Below, piece after piece: positions 39,463-48,761 of a DNA stretch of 64,000 bases. This stretch comes from Pseudomonas cremoris (GTDB lineage Bacteria; Pseudomonadota; Gammaproteobacteria; Pseudomonadales; Pseudomonadaceae): assembly GCF_014230465.1 (NCBI RefSeq), contig NZ_JAAXCY010000019.1, forward strand, positions 27,420 through 91,419, in the 5' to 3' direction. Position 1 is the first letter of the stretch. Every line of letters begins with the position of its first letter. Made by a program: the position numbers and the translations under genes. The notes below the pieces were generated by a model that searched no databases, was not told the DNA's origin, and worked only from the letters and a program-made list of their open reading frames with translations.

Positions 39463-40650
39463 CTATATACGAACGTTGCGACTGGCCGAATCCCTTGTCA
39501 ACTGCCCCGCCAAGGCACCCAGCGCCAGTAAGATCAGCACGGCGCCATAACCGTCGGTGGTTGCAATCAAGCCATACACACGGCTCAGATTTCCCGCCAG
39601 CAACGCCGGTAGGCAAAATGCCAGGTAGCTCAGCACATAGAACGCCGACATCAAGCCGGCCCGCTCATGGGGCAATGCCAGCCCGACAATACTGCGCACG
39701 CTGCCCATAAAACCGCCGCCAAAGCCGAAGCCGGCGATCACACTGGCGATAAAAAACAGCCCTAAGCTGGCGGTTTGAACCGCCACCAGCAGCAAGGCCA
39801 CACCTGCGGCCAGCAACACCGCCGACAGGCGCATGACCTTATCCGCCGGGCGCTCCCGCAGGCTGTAGATCATCACCGCACCGCTCAAGGTTACGACCGC
39901 CACCAATCCGCCACCGATCAGATGGGATGTGGAGCCGGTCGCAGCCCGCACCAGCGATGGCGCCAGCGAAGAAAAGAACCCGCCCAACGCCCACACCGCC
40001 ACATTCAATGGCATGGCCAACCATAACGCCCGGCGCGCTTGTTCCGGCACATGCAGGGTCGGCGCCAGCGACTTCAAGGCACCCGGTATGCGGCTGACGG
40101 TTTCCGTCAGGCGCCCTACGTACAGCGCTTGCAGCACCATCAACCCCAGCATCACCACATAAATCAGTTGGGTCGGCCGAGGCGCAAACTCCACCAGCAG
40201 GCCACTGCCCAGGCCACCGCTGGCCATGCCCAGCAGCGGCGCCAAACTATTGAGAATCGGGCCGCGTACACGGTCGGTGTCCAGCAGCGTCGCACTCAAT
40301 ACCGCCGTCGCCATGCCGGTGGCAAAACCTTGTAGCGCACGGGCGGCAATCAGGTAAGCGGTGCTGTCGGCGTTGATAAACAGCAGCATCGCCACGATAT
40401 TCAGTAGCAAGGCTACAAAAATAACCGGCTTGCGCCCCAAGTAATCCGACAGCGACCCCACGGTCAGCAACGCCGCCAGCAGGCTGACGGCGTATACGCC
40501 GAAGATGACTGTGAGCATGGCTGCGGAAAAGTGCAGGTTGTCCTGATACACCTGATACAGCGGCGTCGGCGCGCTGGAGGCGGCAAGAAAGGTCAACACC
40601 GTGACGACCAGGAATGTCAGGCTCGAACGGTTGGAAGAAGGAAGGGACAT
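39463..40650 (-). CDS. MFS transporter (sugar/drug efflux type)
   Basis: This 395-residue protein has twelve hydrophobic segments, GSLSDYLGRKPVIF (the loop 2-3 signature GxLxDrxGRkp) and ALQGFATGMATAVLSA in helix 5 (motif C-like), which is typical of drug:proton antiporters. ATG 40650 follows GGAG at good spacing; GTG 40656 is a weaker alternative. It is divergent from a TetR regulator that begins 91 bp away, the common arrangement for a repressed efflux pump. Confidence 0.87.
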   Translation of the reverse strand: MSLPSSNRSSLTFLVVTVLTFLAASSAPTPLYQVYQDNLHFSAAMLTVIFGVYAVSLLAALLTVGSLSDYLGRKPVIFVALLLNIVAMLLFINADSTAYLIAARALQGFATGMATAVLSATLLDTDRVRGPILNSLAPLLGMASGGLGSGLLVEFAPRPTQLIYVVMLGLMVLQALYVGRLTETVSRIPGALKSLAPTLHVPEQARRALWLAMPLNVAVWALGGFFSSLAPSLVRAATGSTSHLIGGGLVAVVTLSGAVMIYSLRERPADKVMRLSAVLLAAGVALLLVAVQTASLGLFFIASVIAGFGFGGGFMGSVRSIVGLALPHERAGLMSAFYVLSYLAFCLPALLAGNLSRVYGLIATTDGYGAVLILLALGALAGQLTRDSASRNVRI

Positions 40651-40741
40651 GGGCACGCTCCGCTAAAGCTAATATTTTGCTTTTGCGGAGTGTGCTACCA
40701 GCGCGCGCTTAAAGCAAATTCTTTGTGTTAAGGTTTTACGC

Positions 40742-41281
40742 ATGGCAATTAAAGAAGGCCTTCGCCCGGGGGGCCGCAGTGCCCGGGTCCAAGAATCAGT
40801 GCACACCGCCACGCGCGAATTGCTGGAAGCCCATGAGCGTTCCAGCGTTACCGTGCCGATGATTGCTGCGCGCGCGGGCGTTACGCCCTCCACCATCTAT
40901 CGGCGCTGGGGCGACCTCTCTGCCCTGCTCGCCGACGTGGCGCTGGAGCGCATGCGCCCCGACAGCGAGCCGGCCAACACCGGCAGCTTGCGTGGCGACC
41001 TGCAAGCCTGGGCCGAGCAGTACTTGGATGAGATGAGTTCGGAGCCGGGGCGCAACATGATGCGCGATGTGCAAAGCAGCCAGACACCAGGGTATTGCAT
41101 GACCCTGATTGGTGGGCAATTGCAGACGATTGTGGACCGCTATCCTGATAGCCCAGCACCCAACGTGGACCGGTTGATCAATCTGCTGGCGGCGCCGACG
41201 GTGTTCAGGATTTTGTTTGGGAGTGCGCCGCTGCAGGTCGAAGAACTGCACGAACTGATCGAATTGGCGCTGAAAGGCTAA
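40742..41281 (+). CDS. TetR-family transcriptional repressor
   Basis: This 179-residue regulator has an N-terminal helix-turn-helix (TVPMIAARAGVTPSTIYRRWGDLSALLADV, about residues 38-67) and a C-terminal TetR_C_11-like ligand domain. It is divergent from the MFS gene and is likely its repressor. The shared 91-bp region contains imperfect palindromes AGCTAATATTTTGCT and CAAATTCTTTG as candidate operators. A terminator follows the gene. Confidence 0.88.
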   Translation: MAIKEGLRPGGRSARVQESVHTATRELLEAHERSSVTVPMIAARAGVTPSTIYRRWGDLSALLADVALERMRPDSEPANTGSLRGDLQAWAEQYLDEMSSEPGRNMMRDVQSSQTPGYCMTLIGGQLQTIVDRYPDSPAPNVDRLINLLAAPTVFRILFGSAPLQVEELHELIELALKG

Positions 41282-41313
41282 AGCCAGCTACCACATTGTC
41301 CTGAATACGCTCC

Positions 41314-41345
41314 AAAAAAAACGGCCTCAATTGAGGCCGTTTTTT
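41314..41345. terminator. Bidirectional terminator between TetR and YadH-like genes
   Basis: ACGGCCTCAA-TTGAGGCCGT is a perfect stem flanked by eight A on the left and six T on the right, serving both convergent genes. Confidence 0.93.
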
Positions 41346-41360
41346 ATTGCGAACTGTCGC

Positions 41361-42140
41361 TTACGTACGCATCCCGCGCCCGCTCACCAACAACTTCGCG
41401 CAGCCGACATACAGCACCACCGTCGCCACCAGCATGAACGTGATCGCCACGCTGATCTTGATATCCGACACCCCCAGGATGCCGTAGCGGAAGGCGTTGA
41501 CCATGTGCAACACCGGGTTGGCCAGCGACACGGTCTGCCAGAACGGCGGCAACAGAGTGATGGAATAGAACACCCCGCCCAGGTAGGTCAGCGGCGTCAG
41601 CACGAACGTTGGGATGATCGAAATATCATCGAAGTTGCGCGCAAACACGGCGTTGATAAACCCCAGCAGCGAGAAGATCGTCGCCGTCAGCACCACCACC
41701 AGCAAGGTAACCCCCAGGTGATGCACCTGCAGGTGGGTGAAGAACAGCGAGAGCAACGTCACAATCACCCCCACCATCAGCCCGCGCAGTACGCCGCCCA
41801 GGGTGTAGCCGATCAGGATGGTGTGCGGCGACACCGGCGACACCATCAGTTCTTCGATGGAACGCTGGAACTTGCTGCCGAAGAAACTCGACACCACGTT
41901 GCCGTAGGAGTTGGTGATCACCGACATCATGATCAGCCCCGGCACGATGTACTCCATGTAGGTGAAGCCACCCATGTCGCCGATCTGGCGACCGATCAGG
42001 TTACCGAAGATCACGAAGTACAAGACCATGGTGATCGCCGGCGGCAGCAATGTCTGCGGCCAGATCCGGGTAAAGCGCTTCACTTCGCGATAGACGATGG
42101 TTTGCAGCGCGACGAGGTTGGGTTGCAGTTCGGAACTCAT
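41361..42140 (-). CDS. yadH: ABC-2 type permease (YadH-like)
   Basis: This 259-residue permease has six predicted helices and the ABC-2 signature FFGSKFQRSIEELMVSPVSPH near residue 90. It pairs with the ATPase encoded upstream; the two genes overlap by 4 bp. The E. coli YadGH counterpart is an exporter of unknown substrate. From memory the gene pair corresponds to PA2811/PA2812. Confidence 0.88.
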   Translation of the reverse strand: MSSELQPNLVALQTIVYREVKRFTRIWPQTLLPPAITMVLYFVIFGNLIGRQIGDMGGFTYMEYIVPGLIMMSVITNSYGNVVSSFFGSKFQRSIEELMVSPVSPHTILIGYTLGGVLRGLMVGVIVTLLSLFFTHLQVHHLGVTLLVVVLTATIFSLLGFINAVFARNFDDISIIPTFVLTPLTYLGGVFYSITLLPPFWQTVSLANPVLHMVNAFRYGILGVSDIKISVAITFMLVATVVLYVGCAKLLVSGRGMRT

Positions 42141-43069
42141 ACCGCCACCTTCGCCAGATTTTTCTCCACCAGGGACACGAACAACTCCTCGAGGCGATTG
42201 GTTTTATTACGCAAGCTCAACACTTCGATGTTCTGGGTTGCCAACTGCGTGAACAACGCCGTGATGCCCATGGCCTTGTCCACCTGGACTTCCAGCGTGT
42301 GGCTGTCGACCAGGCGGCTCGGGTAGCCGAGCAACTGCGGCGCTACCGACAGGTTGTTTTTCAGGTCGAGCACGAAGGTTTCCACATGCAACTGGCCCAG
42401 CAGGTTACGCATGCTGGTGTTCTCGACAATGGTGCCGTGGTCGATGATGCCGATGTTGCGGCACAGCTGCTCAGCCTCTTCCAGGTAGTGGGTGGTGAGG
42501 ATGATGGTGATGCCCTTCTCGTTCAGCTCGGTGAGGAAGGTCCACATCGAACGACGCAGCTCGATGTCCACGCCAGCGGTGGGCTCATCGAGGATCAGCA
42601 GGCGCGGCTCGTGCACCAGCGCGCGAGCAATCATCAGGCGCCGCTTCATCCCGCCGGACAGCGAACGCGAAGGCACGTCGCGCTTGTCCCACAGGCCCAA
42701 CTGGGTCAGGTACTGCTCGGCGCGTTCCTTGGCGATTTTCGCCGGGATGCCGTAGTAACCGGCCTGGGTCACGACGATGTCGAAGGTCTTTTCAAACTGG
42801 TTGAAGTTGAATTCCTGGGGCACCACGCCGATGGAACGCTTGAGCGCCGCCGGGGATTTGTCCAGGTCATGTCCGAAGATATTCACCGTGCCGCTGGTTT
42901 TGTTGACCAGGGTCGAGAGGATACCGATGGTGGTGGATTTGCCGGCGCCGTTAGGCCCAAGCAAGGCGAAGAAGTCACCTTCGGCAACGTCCAGATCGAT
43001 ACCACTCAGGGCCTGGAAACCGTTGCCGTAGGTTTTGGTTAGCTGCCGGATGGACAGAGCGGAACTCAT
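42137..43069 (-). CDS. yadG: ABC exporter ATP-binding protein (YadG-like)
   Basis: This 310-residue ATPase has Walker A GPNGAGKST, signature LSGGMKRR, Walker B LLILDEPTAGVD and switch His in LTTHYLEEAE. The C-terminal extension of about 70 residues is typical of ABC-2 exporters. It should drive the YadH-like permease encoded next on the same strand. Confidence 0.92.
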   Translation of the reverse strand: MSSALSIRQLTKTYGNGFQALSGIDLDVAEGDFFALLGPNGAGKSTTIGILSTLVNKTSGTVNIFGHDLDKSPAALKRSIGVVPQEFNFNQFEKTFDIVVTQAGYYGIPAKIAKERAEQYLTQLGLWDKRDVPSRSLSGGMKRRLMIARALVHEPRLLILDEPTAGVDIELRRSMWTFLTELNEKGITIILTTHYLEEAEQLCRNIGIIDHGTIVENTSMRNLLGQLHVETFVLDLKNNLSVAPQLLGYPSRLVDSHTLEVQVDKAMGITALFTQLATQNIEVLSLRNKTNRLEELFVSLVEKNLAKVAV

Positions 43070-43203
43070 ATCGGATTACGCACCAAAGAAGGGAATAGAA
43101 AGAATAGATGAGGGCGCAGCCCACGTAGTTCAACGGCGGCGCATGACAAGCATGGTGCTTGCCCGCGCCGCACAAGTACAGTCACCTGTATTAATAGTCA
43201 GTA

Positions 43204-43821
43204 TTAAGTCAACGCAGTCATGACCGCTTTGCGGTAGGCCGGACGTTGCTGCAGGCGCGCATACCAGGCCTCTAGATTGGGCATCGCAGGCCGTTCGATG
43301 GGCATTTCAAACCAGGCGTAGGCAAAACAGCCCAGGGGGATATCGCCCATGCCGATCTCGTTGCCTGACAGATACGGCTGTTCGGCGAGGGCTTTTTCCA
43401 CCGTACTCAGTGCTTCGATGCAGGCTTGGCGCCCGGCATGGATGTTGTCCCAGTTCTGTTTTTCCGCCGGGGTGCGCAAGATGCCCCAGAACACAATCTT
43501 GAACGGTTCGGCCAGGGTCGAGGTGGTCCAGTCCATCCACTTCTCCGCACTGGCCCGGGCTTTCAGGTCTGTCGGGTACCAGCTGGAGCCCTGCTTGGCG
43601 CACAGGTAACGCACGATGGTGTTGGACTCCCACAGCACGAAGTCGCCGTCCTCGATCATCGGCACCCGACCGTTGGGGTTCAACGCTCGGTACTGCGGCG
43701 TGTCAACCACGCCAAACGCCCCGCCCGCATCAATTGCTTCATAGTCCAGGCCGAGTTCCTCGGCGCACCACAGTGCTTTCCTGACGTTTGATGAATTTTT
43801 ACGACCCCAGATTTTCAGCAT
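43204..43821 (-). CDS. Glutathione S-transferase
   Basis: This 205-residue protein has an N-terminal thioredoxin-fold domain (MLKIWGRKNSSNVRKALWCAEEL, NPNGRVPMIEDGDFVLWESNTI with the cis-Pro and the Glu-Ser glutathione site) and a helical C-terminal domain. A serine near residue 11 is the probable catalytic residue. By position it corresponds, from memory, to PA2813. It is cytoplasmic, substrate unknown. Confidence 0.9.
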   Translation of the reverse strand: MLKIWGRKNSSNVRKALWCAEELGLDYEAIDAGGAFGVVDTPQYRALNPNGRVPMIEDGDFVLWESNTIVRYLCAKQGSSWYPTDLKARASAEKWMDWTTSTLAEPFKIVFWGILRTPAEKQNWDNIHAGRQACIEALSTVEKALAEQPYLSGNEIGMGDIPLGCFAYAWFEMPIERPAMPNLEAWYARLQQRPAYRKAVMTALT

Positions 43822-43864
43822 GACCGTGCCTTATCGTTTGGTGAGCGCAGCAGCATACGCCGGA

Positions 43865-44524
43865 TCACGCGCGGCTTAAATCGGTCTGCATGTCCCCCAG
43901 CAACTCGGGCATGTCCTCGCCAAACAAATGCGGGTAACACTGGCGAATATGCGCGAAGAAAAACGCCTCGGGCACGTCATTAAACTGACCGTGGTCCACC
44001 ACGTACTCCATCGAGCGCTGGCCCTGGCGGTTGAAGGCATGGAAGACGCTGTCGTTGATCCCATCGAATTCCAACGGCGGAACATCAAACAGGTCGCACA
44101 GTTGCTGGTTGAACGCCGGCGTGGCCTTGACCCAACGCCCGTGCAGATACAGCTCGGTGTAACCGTGCATGGCGAACACATCGCTTTTGAGCAACGCGAT
44201 CAAGCGCGGCGTCGACAAATGATTACGCACATCCGCCAGGCCGATGCGCGCCGGGATGCCGCAATGGCGTGCACAAGCGGCGAGCAGCGTGGCCTTGGGC
44301 ACGCAGTAGCTTTCGCGAACGCTCAGGGCGTAGCTGGCGTTCAAGGTCTCTGGGTCGCGGCTAAAGGTGTAGGGGTTATAGCGAATCGCCTCACGCACCG
44401 CGTAATAAAGACTGACTGCCTGGTCACATAAATCTGCGCTGGGCCCGCGGTGTTTTTCGGCGAACTCCACCACCGCAGGGTGGTCACTATCGATGAAGCG
44501 GCTGGGACTCAAGTACGTATCCAT
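43865..44524 (-). CDS. Transglutaminase-like cysteine protein
   Basis: This 219-residue protein has the transglutaminase-like core: the Cys in RESYCVPKATLLAACARHCG (near residue 74), a conserved His in FAMHGYTELYLHGRWV (near 119), and a following acidic region. Bacterial members act as proteases or amidases. There is no signal peptide. It lies between the GST and fadE genes in the same order as in P. aeruginosa. Confidence 0.85.
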   Translation of the reverse strand: MDTYLSPSRFIDSDHPAVVEFAEKHRGPSADLCDQAVSLYYAVREAIRYNPYTFSRDPETLNASYALSVRESYCVPKATLLAACARHCGIPARIGLADVRNHLSTPRLIALLKSDVFAMHGYTELYLHGRWVKATPAFNQQLCDLFDVPPLEFDGINDSVFHAFNRQGQRSMEYVVDHGQFNDVPEAFFFAHIRQCYPHLFGEDMPELLGDMQTDLSRA

Positions 44525-44681
44525 GCGCGTTATCTCCGAAGGAAGCCTGGAGTCTAACCACAGGCCTGCCGGGTAGATAACGACGATTCGGCCAATTCTC
44601 GTTACACCCTGATCACCCGCTTGCTCGGATGCCGACTAAGCTCCTTGGTGGTTTCGCCCCTGGTTTCACGGAGGATTGAAT

Positions 44682-47129
44682 ATGCTGTTGTTGTGGATAC
44701 TGGTTCTGGTGGTCGGCATTGCCTACCTGGCACACCGCCGTACTGCGCCCCTGCCCGCCCTGGGCGTGGTCGCCGTCTACCTCTTGGCGATGGGCGCGTG
44801 GAGTCACGCGCCAGGCTGGCTGCTGCTGATCTTCTGGGTGCTGATCGCTGCCGTCGCCGCGCCTTTGCTGCTGCCTGACCTGCGCCGCCAATACTTCACC
44901 AAACCGCTATTTAGCTGGTTCCAGAAAGTCCTACCGCCGATGTCCGAAACAGAGCGCGATGCCATCGATGCCGGCACGGTGTGGTGGGATGGCGAGCTGT
45001 TCAGCGGCCGCCCTGACTGGGAAAAGTTGCTGGCCTACCCCAAGGCCCAACTGACCGAAGAAGAACAGGCGTTTATCGACGGCCCCACCGAAGAACTCTG
45101 CGCGATGGTCAGCGACTGGGAAATCGGCCAGGCCATGGACCTGCCGCCCGCCGCCTGGGAACACATCAAGACCCACGGGTTCTTCGCCCTGATCATTCCC
45201 AAGGAATACGGTGGCAAGGGTTTCTCGGCCTACGCCCACTCCCAGGTGGCGATGAAACTCGCTACCCGCAGCGGCGACCTGGCGTCTACCGTCATGGTGC
45301 CCAACTCCCTCGGTCCCGCCGAACTGCTGCTGCACTACGGCACGGACGAACAACGCAACCATTACCTGCCACGCCTGGCCCGTGGCGATGACATCCCCTG
45401 CTTTGCCCTCACCGGCCCACTGGCCGGCTCCGATGCCGGCGCCATGCCGGACACCGGGGTGATCTGCAAGGGTGAATGGGAAGGCAAGGAAACCCTCGGC
45501 CTGCGCCTGAACTGGGAAAAACGCTACATCACCCTCGGCCCGGTCGCGACCTTGCTGGGCCTGGCCTTCAAGGCTCATGACCCCGACCACCTGCTGGGCG
45601 ACGAGGAAGACCTGGGCATCAGCCTGGCACTGATTCCTACGGACACCCCCGGCGTGGACATCGGCCGTCGCCATTTGCCCCTCGGCGCCGCCTTCATGAA
45701 CGGCCCCAATTCCGGCAAGGACGTTTTCATCCCGCTGGAATTTCTCATCGGCGGCCAGGAAATGCTCGGCAAGGGTTGGATGATGTTGATGAACTGCCTG
45801 TCGGTAGGCCGTTCGATCTCCCTGCCGGCCGTGGGCACCGGCGCGGCCAAGTTCACCAGCCTGGTAACCGGCCAGTACGCCCAGGTGCGTGAGCAATTCA
45901 ACGTACCGCTGTCGGCCTTCGAAGGTATCCAGGAAGCCTTGGCACGTATCGGCGGCAACGCCTGGCTGATGGACAGTGCGCGCATGCTCACCGCCAACGC
46001 AGTCGACCTGGGGGAAAAACCCTCGGTATTGTCGGCGATCCTCAAGTACCACCTCACCGAGCGCGGCCGTGAATGCATCAGCCACGCCATGGATGTGCAC
46101 GGCGGCAAGGGCATCATCATGGGCCCGAACAACTACTTGGGCCGCAGTTGGCAGGGTGCGCCGATCTTCATCACCGTGGAAGGCGCGAATATCCTGTCGC
46201 GCAACCTGATGATCTTTGGCCAGGGCGCCATCCGTTGCCATCCGTTCGTGCTCAAGGAAATGGCCCTGGCCGGTCGTGAAGACCATGACCAGGCGTTGAA
46301 GGAGTTCGATGGCCTGCTGATGCAACACATCGGTTTTGCCGTGAGCAACGCCGCCAGCACCCTGGTGCTGAACCTCGGGATCGGCCACTTCGAGAAAGCC
46401 CCCGGCAATCGCTTGAGCCAAGGCTACTTCCGTGCACTCAACCGCCAAGCCGCAGCGTTCGCACTGCTTGCCGACTTGAGCATGATGTTGCTGGGTGGCG
46501 AGCTGAAGCGCCGCGAACGCCTGTCCGCCCGCCTGGGCGATGTGCTGAGCCACATGTACCTGGCCTCGGCGGCGCTCAAGCGCTATCACGACCTGGAGTC
46601 GCCAGACCATCTGGAGCCGCTGTTCGCCTGGGCCATGGAAGAAAGCCTCGGCAAATCGGAGCAGGCGCTGGATGAACTGCTGAGCAACTTCCCGAACAAA
46701 GTGCTGGGCTGCCTGCTGCGGGTGATCGTGTTCCCGTTCGGACGCCGCCATACCGGCCCGTCCGACGCACTGGACGCCGAAGTCGCGGCAGTGATCGGCC
46801 GTGCCAAAGGCGACCCGACCCTGGAAGAATTGCTGGCAGGCTGCTACCGCCCGCAATCGGCGGAAGATCCAGTGGGCGCTCTGCAACACGCCTACGACCT
46901 GCTCGGCGCCAGCCATCCGTTGCAGAAAAAACTGCACACAGCGCTTAAAAGCGGCCAAGTCAAACCGAAGGCCGGCGAGCACGCCATCGACGCAGCACTG
47001 GAAGCCGGCGTGCTGCAACCGGGCGAAGCACAAACCCTGCGTGACGCCGAAGCGGCGCGACGCAAGGTGATCGACGTGGATGATTTCAGCAAGGAAGAGC
47101 TGACCCACACCGAGGGTAAAATCCGCTGA
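44682..47129 (+). CDS. fadE: Acyl-CoA dehydrogenase FadE
   Basis: This 815-residue protein catalyses the first oxidation of fatty acid beta-oxidation at the inner membrane. It has two N-terminal membrane helices (LLLWILVLVVGIAYL and the next), an acyl-CoA dehydrogenase core (CFALTGPLAGSDAGAMPDTG near residue 245), and the FadE-specific C-terminal region. Its length is that of E. coli FadE (814). GGAGG precedes ATG 44682; TTG 44676 is rejected. From memory it is the PA2815 orthologue. A terminator hairpin separates it from the next gene. Confidence 0.94.
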   Translation: MLLLWILVLVVGIAYLAHRRTAPLPALGVVAVYLLAMGAWSHAPGWLLLIFWVLIAAVAAPLLLPDLRRQYFTKPLFSWFQKVLPPMSETERDAIDAGTVWWDGELFSGRPDWEKLLAYPKAQLTEEEQAFIDGPTEELCAMVSDWEIGQAMDLPPAAWEHIKTHGFFALIIPKEYGGKGFSAYAHSQVAMKLATRSGDLASTVMVPNSLGPAELLLHYGTDEQRNHYLPRLARGDDIPCFALTGPLAGSDAGAMPDTGVICKGEWEGKETLGLRLNWEKRYITLGPVATLLGLAFKAHDPDHLLGDEEDLGISLALIPTDTPGVDIGRRHLPLGAAFMNGPNSGKDVFIPLEFLIGGQEMLGKGWMMLMNCLSVGRSISLPAVGTGAAKFTSLVTGQYAQVREQFNVPLSAFEGIQEALARIGGNAWLMDSARMLTANAVDLGEKPSVLSAILKYHLTERGRECISHAMDVHGGKGIIMGPNNYLGRSWQGAPIFITVEGANILSRNLMIFGQGAIRCHPFVLKEMALAGREDHDQALKEFDGLLMQHIGFAVSNAASTLVLNLGIGHFEKAPGNRLSQGYFRALNRQAAAFALLADLSMMLLGGELKRRERLSARLGDVLSHMYLASAALKRYHDLESPDHLEPLFAWAMEESLGKSEQALDELLSNFPNKVLGCLLRVIVFPFGRRHTGPSDALDAEVAAVIGRAKGDPTLEELLAGCYRPQSAEDPVGALQHAYDLLGASHPLQKKLHTALKSGQVKPKAGEHAIDAALEAGVLQPGEAQTLRDAEAARRKVIDVDDFSKEELTHTEGKIR

Positions 47130-47144
47130 GTCGAGCGGTCATAT

Positions 47145-47185
47145 AAAAACGGGCGCGTGAGCTATATACTCTCGCGCCCGTTTTT
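47145..47185. terminator. Terminator between fadE and the PA2817-family gene
   Basis: AAAAACGGGCGCG and CGCGCCCGTTTTT pair around a 15-nt loop, with T-runs in both directions. It stands only 20 bp before the next start codon, so that gene must rely on read-through or on a promoter inside the loop region. Confidence 0.85.
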
Positions 47186-47204
47186 GCTTTAGAGGACTTA
47201 TCTC

Positions 47205-47612
47205 GTGTCCAACGTCGTTGCCGATCATCTCGTCTTGCTCGACCACCTGCGCAGCATCCTGGTAGCCGTCGGCGAAGCCGAACAGGTTCCCGAGGAAAGC
47301 CACTCGCTGTTCCTGGAGCGTTTCGACGAATTGCGCGCCCTGCTGCCGATCGACCCGATCGAAAGCCAGTATCTGGGCCAGGACCTGATGAGCCAGGTCA
47401 TCCTGCGCTACCCACAAATTGCCCACCTGGTACCGCGCGACCTGCTGTGGTTCTTTGGTGGTGACTGCCTGCACTTCATGCCCGATGAAGAACTGGACCT
47501 GTACCAGGCCCTGGAAGAACGTCGCTTCGAAGCCGAACAGAACGACGAACCGTTCGACTGGAACCAGGAAAAGCAACTGCTGGCCATGCCAGACGACCAA
47601 AGCAAGCACTGA
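47205..47612 (+). CDS. PA2817-family protein
   Basis: This 135-residue acidic, soluble, mostly helical protein has no signal or membrane segment. I recognise it as the PA2817 family, conserved next to fadE in pseudomonads, without known function. Conserved-looking patches are PRDLLWFFGGDCLHFMPDEE and FDWNQEKQLL. GAGG precedes the GTG/ATG region; the start begins MSNVVADHLVLLDHL. Confidence 0.85.
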   Translation: MSNVVADHLVLLDHLRSILVAVGEAEQVPEESHSLFLERFDELRALLPIDPIESQYLGQDLMSQVILRYPQIAHLVPRDLLWFFGGDCLHFMPDEELDLYQALEERRFEAEQNDEPFDWNQEKQLLAMPDDQSKH

Positions 47613-47637
47613 TTCTTCCAGACACTGCTGAACTAAA

Positions 47638-47730
47638 ATGTGGGAGCGGGCTTGCTCGCGAATGCGGTGGATCAGTCATCACATCGAGTGACTGACACTG
47701 CGCATTCGCGAGCAAGCCCGCTCCCACATT
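47638..47730. repeat. REP inverted pair
   Basis: Facing copies of tgtgggagcgggcttgctcg with arms extending through aatgcggtg and its complement lie between the convergent PA2817-family and LysR genes. Confidence 0.9.
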
Positions 47731-47742
47731 TGCACCGCGTTT

Positions 47743-48675
47743 CTACCGGTGGCGAAGGGTCGGCTCCTTGGCCATGCACTCCACCAGATAATCTATAAAC
47801 ACCCGCAACTTGGCTGGCAGATACCGCGTCGGCGAATGCAACAACCACACTTCGCCGTGGTACGACGCAATAAAATCCCACTGCGCCAACACCTGCACCA
47901 CCGTCCCCGCCTCCAGCGCATGCCGCGCCGTAAAGTACGGCAAGCTGCCTATCCCCACATGCTGCAACACCGCGTCCAGGCGCACTCCGGTGTGGTTCGC
48001 CGCATAACGCCCGCGTACCCCCACCGTCACCGTCTTGCCGGCCTGGCGAAATTTCCAACGGGCATCCGCTGGCGTTTCCCCCAGGTAAATGCAGCTGTGT
48101 TCCTGCAAATCATGCGGGTGCTGCGGCGTGCCGTGCTCGGCCAAATACTGAGGCGTGGCACACAGCAGATGCTCGATGGGGAACAATGGCCGCCCCACCA
48201 AACCCGGCGGTGGGCTTTCGGAAATGCGCAGGATCAGATCCAGGTTGTCATCGATCAAATCCACCGGCCTGTCTTCAAGAATCAACTGCACGTCCACCTT
48301 GGGATAGCGCTGCAGAAACGCCGGCATATGCGGGTGAATCACAAACCGTCCCACCGCCTTGGGCACGCTGACGCGCACCAAACCTTCGGCTTCATGGGTG
48401 TATTGGCCACTGATTTCCATCACCGAGCGCGCCGCGTTGACCATCTCCTGGCAGCGCTTGAACACCTCTTCACCCCCCTCACTCAGGCGCAGCTTGCGCG
48501 TGGTGCGTTGCAATAACCGCGTCGCCAAGGCCTTTTCCAGGCGCGAAATACTGCGGCTCACCGATGACGGCGAAGCGCCCAGCTGCCGGGCGGCTTCGGA
48601 GAAACTGCCGGCTTCCACAACTTTGACGAAAATCGCCATTTCAGCCAGCAGCGGCAAAGGAAGATTGATGCTCAT
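47743..48675 (-). CDS. LysR-family transcriptional regulator
   Basis: This 310-residue regulator has an N-terminal helix-turn-helix (FVKVVEAGSFSEAARQLGASPSSVSRSISRLE, residues about 14-45) and a C-terminal effector domain of the CrgA/AaeR subgroup. ATG 48675 is preferred to ATG 48690. It is divergent from the AlaX-like gene, 86 bp away, and could regulate it or itself. Confidence 0.88.
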   Translation of the reverse strand: MSINLPLPLLAEMAIFVKVVEAGSFSEAARQLGASPSSVSRSISRLEKALATRLLQRTTRKLRLSEGGEEVFKRCQEMVNAARSVMEISGQYTHEAEGLVRVSVPKAVGRFVIHPHMPAFLQRYPKVDVQLILEDRPVDLIDDNLDLILRISESPPPGLVGRPLFPIEHLLCATPQYLAEHGTPQHPHDLQEHSCIYLGETPADARWKFRQAGKTVTVGVRGRYAANHTGVRLDAVLQHVGIGSLPYFTARHALEAGTVVQVLAQWDFIASYHGEVWLLHSPTRYLPAKLRVFIDYLVECMAKEPTLRHR

Positions 48676-48761
48676 GACGCACAGGTCCATTGATAATTGA
48701 GCGGATTATCACCGATCCGAGCACTATTTATACTGCCCACAGAACCCTGATGCGGATGTAA

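Noticed and set aside
44931..47108. 725-codon open frame on the minus strand opposite fadE
   Set aside because: Its low-complexity His/Gln/Val-rich translation has no domain; fadE on the plus strand explains the region.
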